Below are positions 25,685 through 37,511 of a stretch of 64,000 bases of DNA, piece after piece. The notes under the pieces were generated by a model, which ran no database searches, was not told where the DNA came from, and saw only the letters and a list, made by a program, of their open reading frames with translations. Location: assembly GCA_013398615.1 (NCBI GenBank), contig VZSR01003807.1:16384237-16448236 (forward strand). Direction: 5' to 3'. Source of the DNA: Brachypodius melanocephalos. Taxonomy: Eukaryota > Chordata > Aves > Passeriformes > Pycnonotidae. Each line of letters begins with the position of its first letter. Position 1 is the first letter of the stretch. The position numbers and the translations under genes are program-made.

Positions 25685-27326
25685 GTAAGTCTAAATAATG
25701 TGCTGTTATCTTCAGGTAGTTCTGACTTGCTTTTTAAGGAGACTTGCTGTACTTTTGGATGCACTAATTACTGAGCTTCATAGCTTAAAGAAGAGCCAGT
25801 TACTTTTACTGTTAAGGTCATGGTTTATTGTGGCTTTCAAAATTAAATCCTGGTAGAAAATTGTTGCAGGTCTGCAGCTTAGCTCTGCTTATGGGCTCTT
25901 CTTTGTCTTTAGTGTTTTTACATGATTGGCACTGTAGTGTTTTATTAGCTTAATATGGAGGAATGAGTCAGCAGTGTACAGGGTACCATAACAGTGCGAG
26001 CTGTTGTTTAATTGTTGGCTGTGCCTTAGCTGTGGACCTGGCATGACTGTTTAATAGAACAGTATTGAAGAAAATAACTGACCTCTGTTGTGGGGCAGCA
26101 TAGTTGACAACAGTAAGCCTTAGGCTTGGTCTGCACATTGTTGAGCTAACAGTGCTTAATACAGCCAGCTGGGCTTCTGAGGAAATAGTTGTTTGTGAGA
26201 ATATGTCTGAAGTGTGATTGAAGATCCCCAAAAAGTTTCTAGGGGCCTGTGTGCATGCAGTTCACGTCAAGGTGCTTTTGGAGTTACACACTTCACAGAT
26301 ATGAGAGCTCAGTACAGACTGTGATCAGGTCATACATATTTTGTGTATCCGGGAGAGGTATTTATTGGTGCTGCTGTTGGCACTGACAATGCTATTGCAC
26401 ACCTCCTCTTGGAAATCCAGCCAAATCAAACAAAGTGCCAGTGCAGCAGAGACTTAAATGCTTCTTCTTCTGTTTCAGCAGATGACTCTTTAAATTAAAT
26501 TAAAAATTATTGCTCAACTTCAACTGTAACACCAGATCACAGTAATCTTCAGTCTTCTTCTGGTTAGCTCAGTTCTAACACCTGTTCAACTCATGACATA
26601 GTAAAAGGATTTTGTAATAATGTCTGGAACAACTTGTTTTGTCCCCTTCTATGGCAGTGTTAAATGAGAAGGGGAATCAGTTTAAGTATGCTAAACTGCT
26701 TCTAGCTGAGGTGATGGAGGGCAAAGTGAAAAATTGTGTTTTCACTGAGAGACATTTAGTTGAACATCCAGTTCTGAACCATGGTAGAACCTTCATCTTG
26801 AAATATATACAAATGTGTATAACATGAGCCTATAAAAATAGGCAACTAAGGTTGGGGGTATTCTTTCTATGTAGCAGAGGAGGCTGCTACTCAGTTGTTT
26901 CTGTAGAATAAAAGGAAACTGATAAACCATGCATTGCCTCACTGCGTTAGCCTATTTATATGCATTTCTGTTGGTGTCTTCCTTTCTAGTAAGCAGATAT
27001 GACTCCTGCTTCTGTCATTATCAGTTGACATAGTGAGCACTTCTAAAAGATGGAATACAGTTACTACATATTAGTGCTGGCACATGTTGAGTATTGGTGC
27101 ATATGCAGACTAAGGATTTGGCATCCTGCATCTTCCTGAGTTGCCCAACAAAGTTGTTACATAACAATCTTGCTGTTAAAAAGTGCCATTGAGAAATTGT
27201 ATGCCCTTGTTCTGTGATGTGCTGTACTCTGTTTTTCTTAATCTCTTGAACAAACTTCCTAATGTCTACAGATGTAAAATAAAACCAGTCTGTTTTTCAA
27301 GTCATTATTTTTTCTTCCTTAAATAG
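25685..27326 (+). other. IGF2R: IGF2R intron 3, nothing recognised
   Basis: A 1.6-kb intron with AT-rich, low-CpG sequence. No exon, RNA or transposable element was recognised. Confidence 0.7.
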
Positions 27327-27425
27327 GGTACCCCTGAATTTGTAACAGCAACAGAGTGTGTGCACTATTTTGAATGGAGGACCTTTGTGGCTTGCAAGAA
27401 AGACCTGTTTAAACCTGTGAAAGAG
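27327..27425 (+). CDS. IGF2R: IGF2R exon 4: end of domain 1
   Basis: Codes residues 122-154, a symmetric phase 0-0 exon of 99 bases. It carries the closing motif of a repeat, CVHYFEWRTFVAC, matching the W-x-T-x-x-x-C signature that ends each domain. Donor GTAATC. Confidence 0.95.
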
Positions 27426-27828
27426 GTAATCTGTGTACTATCCATGCAGAAGTTACTCTTCACATACATGACAATTTTGCTCTAATTACCCGCCCACACC
27501 CCAAATTAATCCAAATAACCTCCATAAACCTATGTTTTTCATAGGTATGTAAAGCATAAATGTTGGAAGTTGGTGGAGCTGAGAATTTTAGATAACTCTT
27601 GAACCTTTTCTGTGCATTGGGTGGTTGTTTATAGCAAAATTCTTCTGAAAGCTGGAGCGAAAGGGTCTCTAATTTTGGATGCCTCATTTTAATCAGCATG
27701 TCTAGCTTTGAGCTTCCAGAAGTAAAGAAACTTTTCCACATACTAACTGGGCTTCATATATGCCTGTTCATAACTTCCCCCTACTTTTGTAGCATGATTT
27801 GCATGTAATTTTTTTGTTGTTGTTCTAG

Positions 27829-27958
27829 GTCCCTTGCTATTTGTTTGATGGAGATCTCAAGAAACATGACTTGAATCCTCTCATCCAAGTTTCAGGACAT
27901 TACTTGGTGGATGATTCTGATGATGATTCCTTGTTCATAAATGTCTGCAGGGACATAG
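27829..27958 (+). CDS. IGF2R: IGF2R exon 5: start of domain 2
   Basis: Codes residues 155-197. It opens with VPCYLFDG, then HDLNPLI, an acidic DDSDDDS stretch and FINVCRD. The donor GTTTGA is weaker than average but is supported by phase (phase 1) and by exon 6. Confidence 0.93.
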
Positions 27959-28939
27959 GTTTGAATGGTTGCTTGTGTCACCTGTCCGTGTCTAAATTTC
28001 TTGTAGTGTGGTTCTTTGCTGTTGTCTCCATTAAAGTTGTCCTATGTCCAAAGATCAGTATTTCAAGACTTAGATAATTACTTCAAACTCCCTACTCTCC
28101 AAGTATTGATGTGTTCAGAGATATGCCCCTTCTGGATGTGCAAGCACTGTTAGCACAGTTTAAGTCACATTTTCTAATTGGGAAAGCACAGCTTGTCTTC
28201 TATCTGTTTGCTGCCAGATAGGACCAATATGGTTGTCACAGGGACACGTGACAGGACTCCAGTTGTTGCCCAATTCCTGATGAATGTCCTGAGGTGCATC
28301 TAAAACTCTGTTTAGGTGCTTGCCTGAGTACTGGTGCATAGCTAGCACTTTCCTCTCAGTTGAGAGCTATATGTATAAGGAATTAAACCAGCAACATCAT
28401 GTGCTTGAAACTTGCTGAAAAGGTTAATTTAGCTGTATACTCCCACTGCAATTTTTACTTTGCAGTTAAATACATGCTTTGTGCCCCTGTTAAGGGTTTA
28501 ATACTTCTGGTTTTAGTGAGAGATCTGTTCTTTTAAACATCTCACTAGTATAAAACTTTTTGCTGACAGCTTTGAATTAGATGGTTAATAAGAAACAAAG
28601 GGGATATAAAACCTTCCCTGTAAAGAGGGAGTTACCTGTTACTTGGTTGTGGGGAAAAAAAAAAAAATACTTGGCACACTTTCAGAAGTTTTCAAAGCTG
28701 TTTGTATCCAGCAGCTGTACTAGCAACTAGAAGCAGCTGCTTTGTCAGGAACGATGAATTTCCCCAACTAAGGCAGCACGAATTACCACAAGCACTCCAA
28801 GTTTTGTCTTGTCAGTTTCACATTCTAATGTAGCCTGCTTTTTAGAATTATTTTTAGAAGACCCAACAGATAAAATGGCAAGATATTTCAGGGCTTAGAA
28901 ACTGAGTCCTTTAACTTCTTTTCTATGTGCTGTAACCAG

Positions 28940-29060
28940 GAAGTTCAAGTGGAGAGACCAGAAGGTGCCCTGCTGGCAGTGCTGCTTGCTTGTTACACGA
29001 TGGTCTGGCATACGATGTTGGCCGTCCAAAGGAACAGCTGAAGCTTCAAGACAAAGACAG
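28940..29060 (+). CDS. IGF2R: IGF2R exon 6: domain 2
   Basis: Codes residues 198-237. The frame, fixed by the phase-1 junction, gives RRCPAGSAACL, the C-P-x-G-x-A-A-C pattern found after the INVC strand in most repeats. Reading it in other frames gives a stop, which supports the acceptor CCAG at 28939. The exon ends in phase 2. Confidence 0.93.
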
Positions 29061-31073
29061 GTATGCGATTTTTGTGGTAATACTTCTGTGGACACTTCAG
29101 TCATCTGGCCTGGAAACAGCTCTTGGTAACAAATGAGTCTCCTAAAACTTAACATTAATACCTCTTCAGTGTTGAAGGATTAGCAGAAAACTCCTCAAAA
29201 GTACTGTCAGAGCAGTCTGTCAGGTGTTCTGTGGTACTGCCATAACAGATCAAATTTTCTCCTTTGTTGTGAGAGACTCTTTTTTACAGAATTGCAGACC
29301 TCCTAAAAGCAAGGGGTGATTGGTATTCTCGGCCCACAAGCAATAGAGTAAGGTTTGGTCCTGTCTGCCTCCTATCTCAGGGCCCACAGGGTAAATGCAT
29401 TTGCCTCACTGTGGGTTTGTGCACTGACTTTGGCTCACTCTACTCCCCAGAAGTACTTTAAAAGTTGAGATTAGGACCAAATGTTGCCTTTCTGTGTTTT
29501 TGGTTGTTTTTTGGGGGGTTGTGGTTTGGTTTTTTTTGGTTTTTTGGGGTTTTTTTTGCCTTAATGAACTCATAACAGAAGAAATAGATAAGCAATGCAA
29601 GACATAGTGTTCCTTGGGGTGGTAGAGCTGGAATTACAAGAAACTTTTCTTGATGATGCTCCTGTTTTCTGCCTTTTGTGTTGTAAGTGTAGCTTGAAGT
29701 AAAAAAAACCCCAAACCAACAAAACAAAAAAAATTCCCCCCAAAAAATAATTTAAAAAATGAACCAACCAAAAAGACCACTAAAAACCATGCCTCCACCA
29801 AAAACTCTTCCACCACCAAAAGAAAACCATAAACAAACAAGAAACTATGTTAAAACACCACCCTAACAAACTGATGTGGCTCAAGGAACTTACTTAACAT
29901 GCTAATATTTCTGAGCTTCAGATCGTCTGAGCCTGCTTTGCCTTGTCTGTAGCATCAATAGCACCCACATTGATTTCTGCAGTACTCTTGTTATGCCAGC
30001 TGAAGAAAACAAGCAGAATAAATCAATAACAGGGAGGATCTGACCTACCTGTGGTGAAGTTGAGGGTTTTATTTCAGTTTACAAATGGAATTGTTAGCCC
30101 TTTGTTGGAGTGCTTATCTCCAGCATGAAGCAAGTGACTGAGGTGTTCTGTACCAAGGCAGTCGCTTACATCAGAGGAAGCACAAGCTTATTATCATACT
30201 GAAGTGCAACTATTTGTACTCTAGAAAAGTGCTAGGCAAGCAAGCTTACTCCTGCTAGGATTGAAGAGCTCTTTGGTGCTTCAGGAATGTTCACTGGATG
30301 TGTTCTGTCAGACTAGGCTGACCTGGGAAGGAGTAAAGTGGTTGGATATCTGTGTCCTGAGGTACTGAGAGGACAGCTAGAGGTGTGGCTCATCTGAAGC
30401 CAGAATGTCGCTGCCCTGGGAGTTGTTGTCTTATGTCTGTTAAAGTGCATAGAATAATAATGCTTAGCTGGAAGTTGAGATCTTCCTATTCTCTCATCCA
30501 AGTCATCTTGCTATTTGTCTCTCCCTGTCAGATAATTACCATGTTTTATTCTCGTTTCGCCTGACCCAGTTGCCTTACTCCTGTCAATTTGCTGATGAGT
30601 TCATTTTGCTGTTAATTCTGGGGGCAGAATGGAAAGAGTTTATAGGTAGAGAAATGACAAAGAACAGAAATATGGCAAAACCTGAGTGGGTATTGCTTTC
30701 AAAAGTTGCAAGAACATTTGCCACATCTGCTCTCCAGCATTAGTTTTGAGAGCAAAACTGCAATTATCCTGTGTTCCTGTGATTATCATCTAAATTCTTG
30801 CTACAATATGAGTCACAAGGTATTCAGCATAGTCTTAAGTAGGGTACCAGATGATATTGTATTAAGTAATTTTGCTAGGACTATTTTAATTTTATTTTTA
30901 AATTAACTATAAGATTAAAGGAATGAGGATCTCCATAAAAGTTGCTTTCAGGAGCAGGGCTACCTTGGTATATTCTGCCAGAGAGTCTAGCAAAGGTTGA
31001 GTATTTCAAGAATATCCTTATTCTGTACAGTGTGGTGTTTTACTTGTCTTTTTGCTTTGTTTTCTATTTCTAG
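29061..31073 (+). other. IGF2R: IGF2R intron 6, with GT-rich and AC-rich tracts
   Basis: A 2-kb intron. It contains a GT/poly-G-T tract (about 29498-29559) and, 140 bases later, an A/C-rich tract (about 29700-29850) that is roughly complementary to it. Nothing else was recognised. Confidence 0.75.
29498..29850. repeat. Low-complexity G/T tract followed by A/C tract
   Basis: From about 29498 to 29559 the + strand is almost only T and G, with several G3-6 runs. From about 29700 to 29850 it is almost only A and C. The two could pair imperfectly, or each could be independent simple sequence. No unit repeats exactly. Confidence 0.8.
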
Positions 31074-31191
31074 ACTTGTATTGAGTTATGAGAGAGAATA
31101 TGAGCATGATGAAGAAAGGCCAGGCTTTTGCCTAGGCCACAATCCAGCAGTGACAATCACTTTTGTTTGCCCATCAAAGAGGGGAGAAGAG
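31074..31191 (+). CDS. IGF2R: IGF2R exon 7: domain 2
   Basis: Codes residues 238-277. It contains LVLSYERE, a Glu-rich loop, GFC and the VTITFVCPS strand. Acceptor TTTCTAG, donor GAAGAG|GTAATT, phase 0. Confidence 0.95.
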
Positions 31192-32693
31192 GTAATTTCA
31201 ATATTTCACTTTGTGTTAACTGGTTGGTCTCTAACTTTTGTGTACGTTATCTTTCATTTTTATTAAGACCCGAAGACAGTGTGAATATTCCTGACTTGTA
31301 GCTTGTGAAGAGTGTGAGATTCTAGAACTTAAGAAATAACAAGAACTTGAATAAAATATCCCCAGGAGTGTGTTGTCTCTTGTATTGGTGAATTTGGTTG
31401 TCCCTTCACAGGTTCAAGGCTTTTCTCTAAGCATAGGATGGCCTTAATGTAGAGTTAATCCGTGGCATCTTGGCATGGAGCTTTGCTTACTAATGAGCAC
31501 TCTTCCTCTTAGTCAGGCTGGATGTGCTTCTAGGTTTTGCCTGTTACTTGGTTTCTTTAATTTATCTTTAATTTATAGGGGAAAAAGGGTAGCTAGTAAG
31601 TGTCATTGCATGGCAAGAGTCTGTCATTTACAAAGCAAGCTCATGAATTCTTTTTAACTTTAAGTAGAATCTGTAGTGTTCAGCAACAACTCAGTTTATG
31701 CAGGACACTATTTCAGCCTAACTTGAATGTAGTGTGACGGTCTCTTCAGTGTGATGCTGGGCAATTGCAGCAACCTACACTCCTTGAACTGGACACTTGC
31801 TAATGATCTGCCATTTCATATAGTGATGCTTTTTGTTGCAGGTTAGTGAAGAGAAAACTCTTGTCTGGCTGATTGTTGGTTTAATGTTTAGTCCCTCATC
31901 TGACCTGGACAGGCACTGCACTTCGCTGTCGTTGCTGCAGAAACAAACACAGCTCTTGTCTACTGTCACCTCGTACTACCTTGCAATAGCCATGCCCTTG
32001 TAGTATAAGTAATATTACTGATGATACTTGTGCCTGTAACTTACCTGATACCTGTGTATCTGCCAGTCGTTCCAGTGGATGGCAGAAATACAGGTTTATG
32101 AAACAATTTGAATTTCTAATGTTTCACTTTACAGTGAGGAAAACCAAGACTACCGCTTCTCCCAGACACGCAAAAATATATCACTACAGAAAACTCATGT
32201 GATAGAAGTCCTGGCTAAAGACTTCTCAAATGTCCATATGTTGATTTGGACAGAGAGAATCAAAGTTGCTAAAACACCAGTGTCTAAAACTCTGCTTTGC
32301 ATTCAGAGAACATTTGACCTCTGTTCCCTGCATTGAGGACTTCTCTGAGGCAGACAATCCAAGCTTATGCCATTTGGGCTCACATCTTTGCTTTTTCCAA
32401 CATATTAAGTAAAAAGTACTTTTTAAAGTACTGTTACTTCTGCTGTTCTTCTGCTAGTGTCTGATGCTTTACTTCTGCTTAGACTTGTAATAGTTGGCCA
32501 CATCATTTATAAGACCTGTTTTATTCTTCTCAACACCTTTTTCTGAGAGGCCAAAAACAATGTTTTAACATTTTAAGTAATTTACAGGTGAAGTAGTTGT
32601 TACTGATCTTAAAGGAATGTGATACTGTTGCTTTAAAGATTATATTTCAAGTAAGTCTACTTATAATTTAAATTCTGTTCACTACTGTTTTAG
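31192..32693 (+). other. IGF2R: IGF2R intron 7, nothing recognised
   Basis: A 1.5-kb AT-rich intron in which I see no further element. Confidence 0.7.
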
Positions 32694-32856
32694 AGTGCAG
32701 GTCCCAAACTTACAGCAAAAACAAATTGCCGGTATGAAATTGAATGGGTTACTGAGTATGCCTGTCACAGGGATTACCTGGAGAGTAAGAACTGTCGTCT
32801 GACTAATGAGCAACATGATATCTCCATTGATTTAAGTCCTCTTAATCAATTTTCAG
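32694..32856 (+). CDS. IGF2R: IGF2R exon 8: end of domain 2, start of domain 3
   Basis: Codes residues 278-331. It carries the domain 2 closing motif CRYEIEWVTEYAC, then the domain 3 opening Cys-Arg-Leu and ISIDLSPL. Phase 1 donor CAG|GTAGGT. Confidence 0.95.
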
Positions 32857-33007
32857 GTAGGTTAAGTATTTTTCTTTTGTTTTTTTGTGGTTTTTACTAG
32901 CCAGTTTTGCATTTCCTTATTTAGGGACAGAAATGTCCTCTGTTGATATTTGGAGTTTCATGTCTGTGCTGATGTGTGTTAAAACACTTGTTTTTTGATT
33001 TGTTCAG

Positions 33008-33188
33008 AATATGTCACACCATATTCAGCCAAAGATGACAAAGAGGAGTATTTCTATTACTTGAATGTGTGTGGGGAAACTGCTGCGGGTAACTGCAAGG
33101 ATGCTACAGGATACATTTCATCTTGCCAAGTAAAGCTTTCAAATAACCAGCAAAAAGTGGCAGGAAGATTTGCAAACCAAACCCTAAG
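33008..33188 (+). CDS. IGF2R: IGF2R exon 9: domain 3 (M6P site, Gln)
   Basis: Codes residues 332-391. It has YLNVCGE and then SCQV, in which Gln372 is the glutamine of the Q/R/E/Y mannose-6-phosphate signature. An NQT sequon follows near the end. Donor CTAAG|GTGTGT, phase 2. Domain 3 is one of the high-affinity M6P sites in mammals. Confidence 0.95.
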
Positions 33189-33728
33189 GTGTGTAAATGC
33201 TCTTTAGCCCTGCTAACTGGTCTGATTGGTCTGATTGGTCCTTGTTTCCTGCTTTGCTTACTTACTTGTCACGTAATCAACAATTGATACAAAATGCAAG
33301 CCTTTTTGCTCACTTTTTTTTAGAAAAACTGTAATAGTGTACCAGGGTAGCAAACAGAGGAGCCAGTGAGGTTGGCAGAGGCCATTGTCTAGACAGAAGG
33401 GCTTCCACTGACTTTGTTGTCCCAATTGCAGACTGTGCTGCACTGCCTGTTGTCCTCCTTTTTACATGTAAAGCAGTATCAGAAGAAGATGATTCCCAAG
33501 TGGGATATAGGGACAATAGTTTGCATGAGATTGTAAAGCAGAGATTAACTAATGTAGATATGATCTTCCATTTTGTCTGTGATGGGTTTGTTGCAGTGAT
33601 CTTCCAGGAAGTATGACTTCCTCCTCTTGCAGAAAGAGCCACACAATAAACTAGTGGGAATAGATATCCCACTATACCTAGGGGAGCTTTAGAACATTCT
33701 TTAATCTCTATAGAAATTAATGAAAAGT

Positions 33729-33866
33729 GATCAGAAAAATCAGTGGATCAGAAAAATCAGCAAAGCCTTTGTTACTGTAGAAATGTCAGTATTGATGTTG
33801 AACTATCATTTGTTTTCCCTTGGAGTGAGACAATAAATTAATAAGAATTATTAATTCTTATTAATT
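33729..33866. repeat. Small direct and inverted repeats in intron 9
   Basis: GATCAGAAAAATCAG occurs at 33729-33743 and again at 33746-33760. A near-perfect palindrome follows, with 15-base arms at 33836-33850 (AATTAATAAGAATTA) and 33852-33866 around a single T. It is AT-rich and ends about 80 bases before exon 10. Confidence 0.9.
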
Positions 33867-33945
33867 AAGAATTCTTCTGTTACATGAAGAACACTCTGTG
33901 ATTGTCTGACCTCACATTTTTGTCTAAAACTGAATTCTTACTCAG

Positions 33946-34049
33946 ATACTCTGATGGGGATCTCACTTTAATTTATCCGAATGGGGATGCGTGTAGCTCT
34001 GGCTTTCAGAGAATGACTGTCATAAACTTCGAGTGCAATGAAACAGCAG
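33946..34049 (+). CDS. IGF2R: IGF2R exon 10: domain 3 (M6P site, Arg)
   Basis: Codes residues 392-426. RYSDGDLTLIY is followed by the cysteine loop and FQRM. Arg414, eight residues before the FEC cysteine (Cys422), is the essential M6P-binding arginine position. Phase 2 in, phase 1 out. Confidence 0.95.
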
Positions 34050-34422
34050 GTGAGTTTACAAGCTGTAACAGCTCTGCTCAGGGTTTGACTGCTGTGCTTG
34101 CTAGTAGAGTTTATGCTCAAATGAATACTTGCTTTGAGCTACCACAAGAAATAAGTATTATTACATTAAGCAGTAATTTCGATGGCTGGCAGGATGTGCT
34201 GTGTAGTAGCACTGCTAGTCTAAATTTACACTGATGGTTGAGAAGATGGAAGTATAAAAGAGCCTTTTTTTTCTTAGCCAGTGTTAAAAAAACAGAAATG
34301 CAAGGCCTCTACAGCAAAAGGTCTTTTTGTCTGTTGCTCATAGCTAGTCGTCATGTCTCCTTGCTTTTTTCCCCTTCCCCCACTAGAAACCTCATCTCTG
34401 TTCATCTGTTTTCCATGTTAAG

Positions 34423-34587
34423 GTAATGATGGTAGAGGAACTCCAGTATTCACCGGTGAAGTTGACTGCACCTATTTTTTTACTTGGGATACAAAATATG
34501 CATGTGTTAAAGAGAAAAAAGATCTCCTTTGCAGAGTTACTGATAAGAGAAAACACTATGACTTGTCACCTCTTATCCGCAGTTCAG
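34423..34587 (+). CDS. IGF2R: IGF2R exon 11: end of domain 3 (M6P site, Glu and Tyr), start of domain 4
   Basis: Codes residues 427-481, a symmetric 1-1 exon. GEVDCTYFF gives Glu439 and Tyr444, completing the domain 3 signature. The domain ends with WDTKYAC, and domain 4 opens with LLCRV and HYDLSPLI. Confidence 0.95.
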
Positions 34588-34803
34588 GTATGGCAATAGA
34601 AACTAGCTTTCATTTACTTTTACAGCCCTGAGTTTACATGCTATCTCCAGTGCAATTCTTTAGCTGAATATTAGTCAGCTTTTGTTATTAGTATATTTCT
34701 GGGATGCTGGTGTTTGCTTCCCTTATTCCAAACAAACTGAGCGCCTTGTGGAAGTTGCCATGTCCATGACTGCCTTGGTTGCTGCCATCATCAGTGGTTT
34801 TAA

Positions 34804-34985
34804 GTCACAGAATCACAGTTTGGTTTGGAAGGGACCATTAAAGGTTATCTAGCCTGACTCTTCTGTTGTGTGCAGGCACACCTTCCTCTAGACCAGTTTG
34901 CTCAAAGCCCCATCCAACCTGGCCTTGAACATTTCAGGGGAGGGGGCATCCACAGCTTCTCTGGGCAACCTGTGCTGGTCAGGAT
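34804..34985 (-). mobile_element. CR1: CR1 LINE 3' fragment, antisense, in intron 11
   Basis: The + strand reads CACAGAATCACAGTTTGG, GGAAGGGACC, then CCTCTAGACCAG, AAAGCCCCATCCAACCTGGC and CTCTGGGCAACCTGTG. This is the inverse of the canonical CR1 3' UTR and tail. Only about 180 bases remain. Confidence 0.92.
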
Positions 34986-35275
34986 CCCCCTTGGCTCAGC
35001 AGCTTCTGCCAAGTGGCTTATGCAGAGGGCATACCTTTGTACCCATCCAAAAATTGCAGGATTTGGCAGCTGTGGCTTCATGGGGCAGGTGTAGGTGGTA
35101 GTCTCAGCTGGTGAGAGAATGGAGCTGAAATCAGGGCTTCTGTGTGCTGGGTGATGCTCTGAAACTGAGGTCTTCACACAAATGTGGGGTCCTCCATAAT
35201 AAAAGGCATTTTGGCATGGAGATGCTGAAGCAGTTTAGCCGGATGACTTGTTCTTAATGACACTTCATATTTCAG

Positions 35276-35416
35276 AGTCAGCCCAGAACTGGGAAGCTGT
35301 GGACAGTAGCTTTTCAGAGGTAGGAAGGAAACATTACTACATCAATGTCTGCCATAAAGTGTGGAAGAGAGGAGGAGCTTCCAGCTGTTCAGATGGTGCT
35401 GCTATTTGCTCTGTAG
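35276..35416 (+). CDS. IGF2R: IGF2R exon 12: domain 4
   Basis: Codes residues 482-528, symmetric 1-1. It has AQNWEAVDSS, YYINVCHKV and a DGAAICSV segment. Acceptor TTTCAG, donor GTAG|GTGAGT. Confidence 0.95.
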
Positions 35417-35778
35417 GTGAGTCAGGGGGTTTTCTTGGTGGTGTTTCTGCAGTTTTTTGGTTCATTGTTTTTTTTGAGCCTCTGAAGGCTTGGCACTTCC
35501 TGTGTAAATGGGGTTGGTTGTCCTGAGTGCCTTCATTTATTCAAGGAAACAGAAGTTAGGAGCATGTTTCTCTTGTGATCTCTGAGATGCTTGAAGAAAG
35601 AATGCAAGTAGCTTTTTCTAACTAAAGAACCATAGGCTTTGTAGCATGGTTTAGCAAGGTAAAATTAAACTCCTAATGATGTTTTCTGATTAACTAAACA
35701 AGTGGAAAGTCTTAGTATCTAACAGAAGCTTCACTTCTTTTCAGAGAAACAAAAGTTCTGTATTTACTGTCTTTACAG

Positions 35779-35931
35779 ATAAGCAAAACAACAGTAGGAA
35801 TCTTGGAACATTTGTATCTTCTCCAAAAAAGGTTGGAGAAAATATTCAACTTACCTATTCAAATGGAGACAGCTGTCCTTCTAACGAAAAAGAAAAAATC
35901 CAAACAGTCATCACTCTAATATGCAGACCAG
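35779..35931 (+). CDS. IGF2R: IGF2R exon 13: domain 4
   Basis: Codes residues 529-579, symmetric 1-1. It contains an NNS sequon, NLGTFVSSP, IQLTYSNGDSC and the TLICRP strand. At the position of the M6P arginine there is a lysine, so domain 4 is not expected to bind M6P, as in mammals. Confidence 0.94.
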
Positions 35932-36826
35932 GTGAGAACATCCACACCCTGTTCATTGATCCAGTTAAAAACTGAAGGTGACCTAATAAGCTCAGACATG
36001 AGTGCTAAATATTAGCATGTGTTTTCGTCTTCCATCTCTTTCTATGCAAAAGTTTGAAGTGTCAGGGTTTGTTTACTAGGATGATGGCAATATAATTGCA
36101 GGTATTTAGTTCTGTTTACCTTTTATGCAAGTACTCTTTAAAAACGTTTGAAATAAGTCTCTTGAAAGATTCTTCCAAACATGATTATAGTATGCTTGGG
36201 TGTTTAAAACTCCACAAATATCTGGAAGCTATATGAAGCACTTTCTTTCTCTAGATTGTTATGATTGGAAAGAGTAGTTCTGAACTGAGATCAGGTATTT
36301 TAGCCTTCTTTTCCAATAATATGGTTTGTATCTAAACTGCTGGTAGTTTATGAAAGGCAGAAACATTGGTAGGAGTTAATATTGTTCATGTTGATTATAA
36401 TAGCCTGCTAGTTAACTGTCTCCCAGGAAAATAGAAAACCTGTGTTCCTCTACCTGAGCCTGAGGAAGTTGAAATTTCCAAGTGTGCTGGCTGTTAGCAT
36501 CAGATTATGCACTATTTGCTAATGCAGCTATTGCTTTGAAGTAAAGCACTAATTTTGTATATCAAAGTAGACGTTTTTTCAAATGTTGTGATAGTTCTCA
36601 TGAGCAGATTGAGCCCTGCACCTTTACTCCTGGGGTAAACTTTTATTTTGGGGAGGAGGATGCAAAGACTTTATGAAAAATAATTTTGGTTCAATTTTCA
36701 AAGAAGAGGTACTTTTAACAGTTATCTTGGTCTGCTTTTGAGGAGAAATTAGTTTCTAATGTGTGGATTCCTAGTTCCTGTTGGCAGCCTGGCTGTGTGT
36801 GTAACACGTTGCTGTTGTGATACCAG
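35932..36826 (+). other. IGF2R: IGF2R intron 13, nothing recognised
   Basis: An 0.9-kb intron with no transposable element, RNA or conserved block that I can name. Confidence 0.7.
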
Positions 36827-36958
36827 GTGATCTGGAAAGTGCTCCCATCTTGATGGCCGACCGTGAGTGTTCGTATGCATTTGACTGGTATACTGCTGCT
36901 GCCTGTGTCCTGTCTAAAACTGAAGGAGATGACTGTCAGGTGTCTGATCCTCAGGCAG
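36827..36958 (+). CDS. IGF2R: IGF2R exon 14: end of domain 4, start of domain 5
   Basis: Codes residues 580-623, symmetric 1-1. It opens GDLESAP, includes CSYAFDWYTAAAC (domain 4 close) and DDCQVSDPQA (domain 5 opening). Confidence 0.95.
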
Positions 36959-37357
36959 GTATGTATTTCTGTTCAGCAAATCAAAAGGTCATTAGGGATA
37001 AAACTTATGCCCCAAGAAGTTGTTATGATACCCAAGAGCAAAGTGAGTTCAAGCTCATGCTAAGCACCCACTTTAAGTAATGTTTTAAGTACATGCATAT
37101 GGAAGATCAGAAGAGCATGAGATTAATACTCCCCTAGTCATGTAGGAAAATAGATGTAATGTGTATTTTACTGAAGTAAGTCTCTCTGTATAAGAAACCA
37201 TGATTTTACTTTGTCCATTTTGTTTCTGGAACAGTAGTTACATAGAAGGAGACTTACTTAGGGGGAGGCGAACTAGCCATTTGACTGACTGAATCAAAAC
37301 CTGTGAGAGATATCAGGACAAAATGGAACTGATAAAATTTATTCTGTCTTGATTTAG

Positions 37358-37511
37358 GCTTCTCTTTTGATTTATCACCTCTGGCCAAGGCAAAAAGATA
37401 CTATACAGTTAATACTGTGGAGTACTTATTTTACATAAGCGTCTGTGGCAGTGTGCCTGATGACCTGTGTCAGACGAAATCGAAATCGGCAGCTTGCCAA
37501 GTAACACAGAG
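37358..37511 (+). CDS. IGF2R: IGF2R exon 15: domain 5 (phosphodiester site, Gln)
   Basis: Codes residues 624-674. It has GFSFDLSPL, FYISVCG and ACQV with Gln671 of the sugar-binding signature. Domain 5 in mammals prefers the GlcNAc-M6P phosphodiester. Donor CAGAG|GTGAGT, phase 2. Confidence 0.95.
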
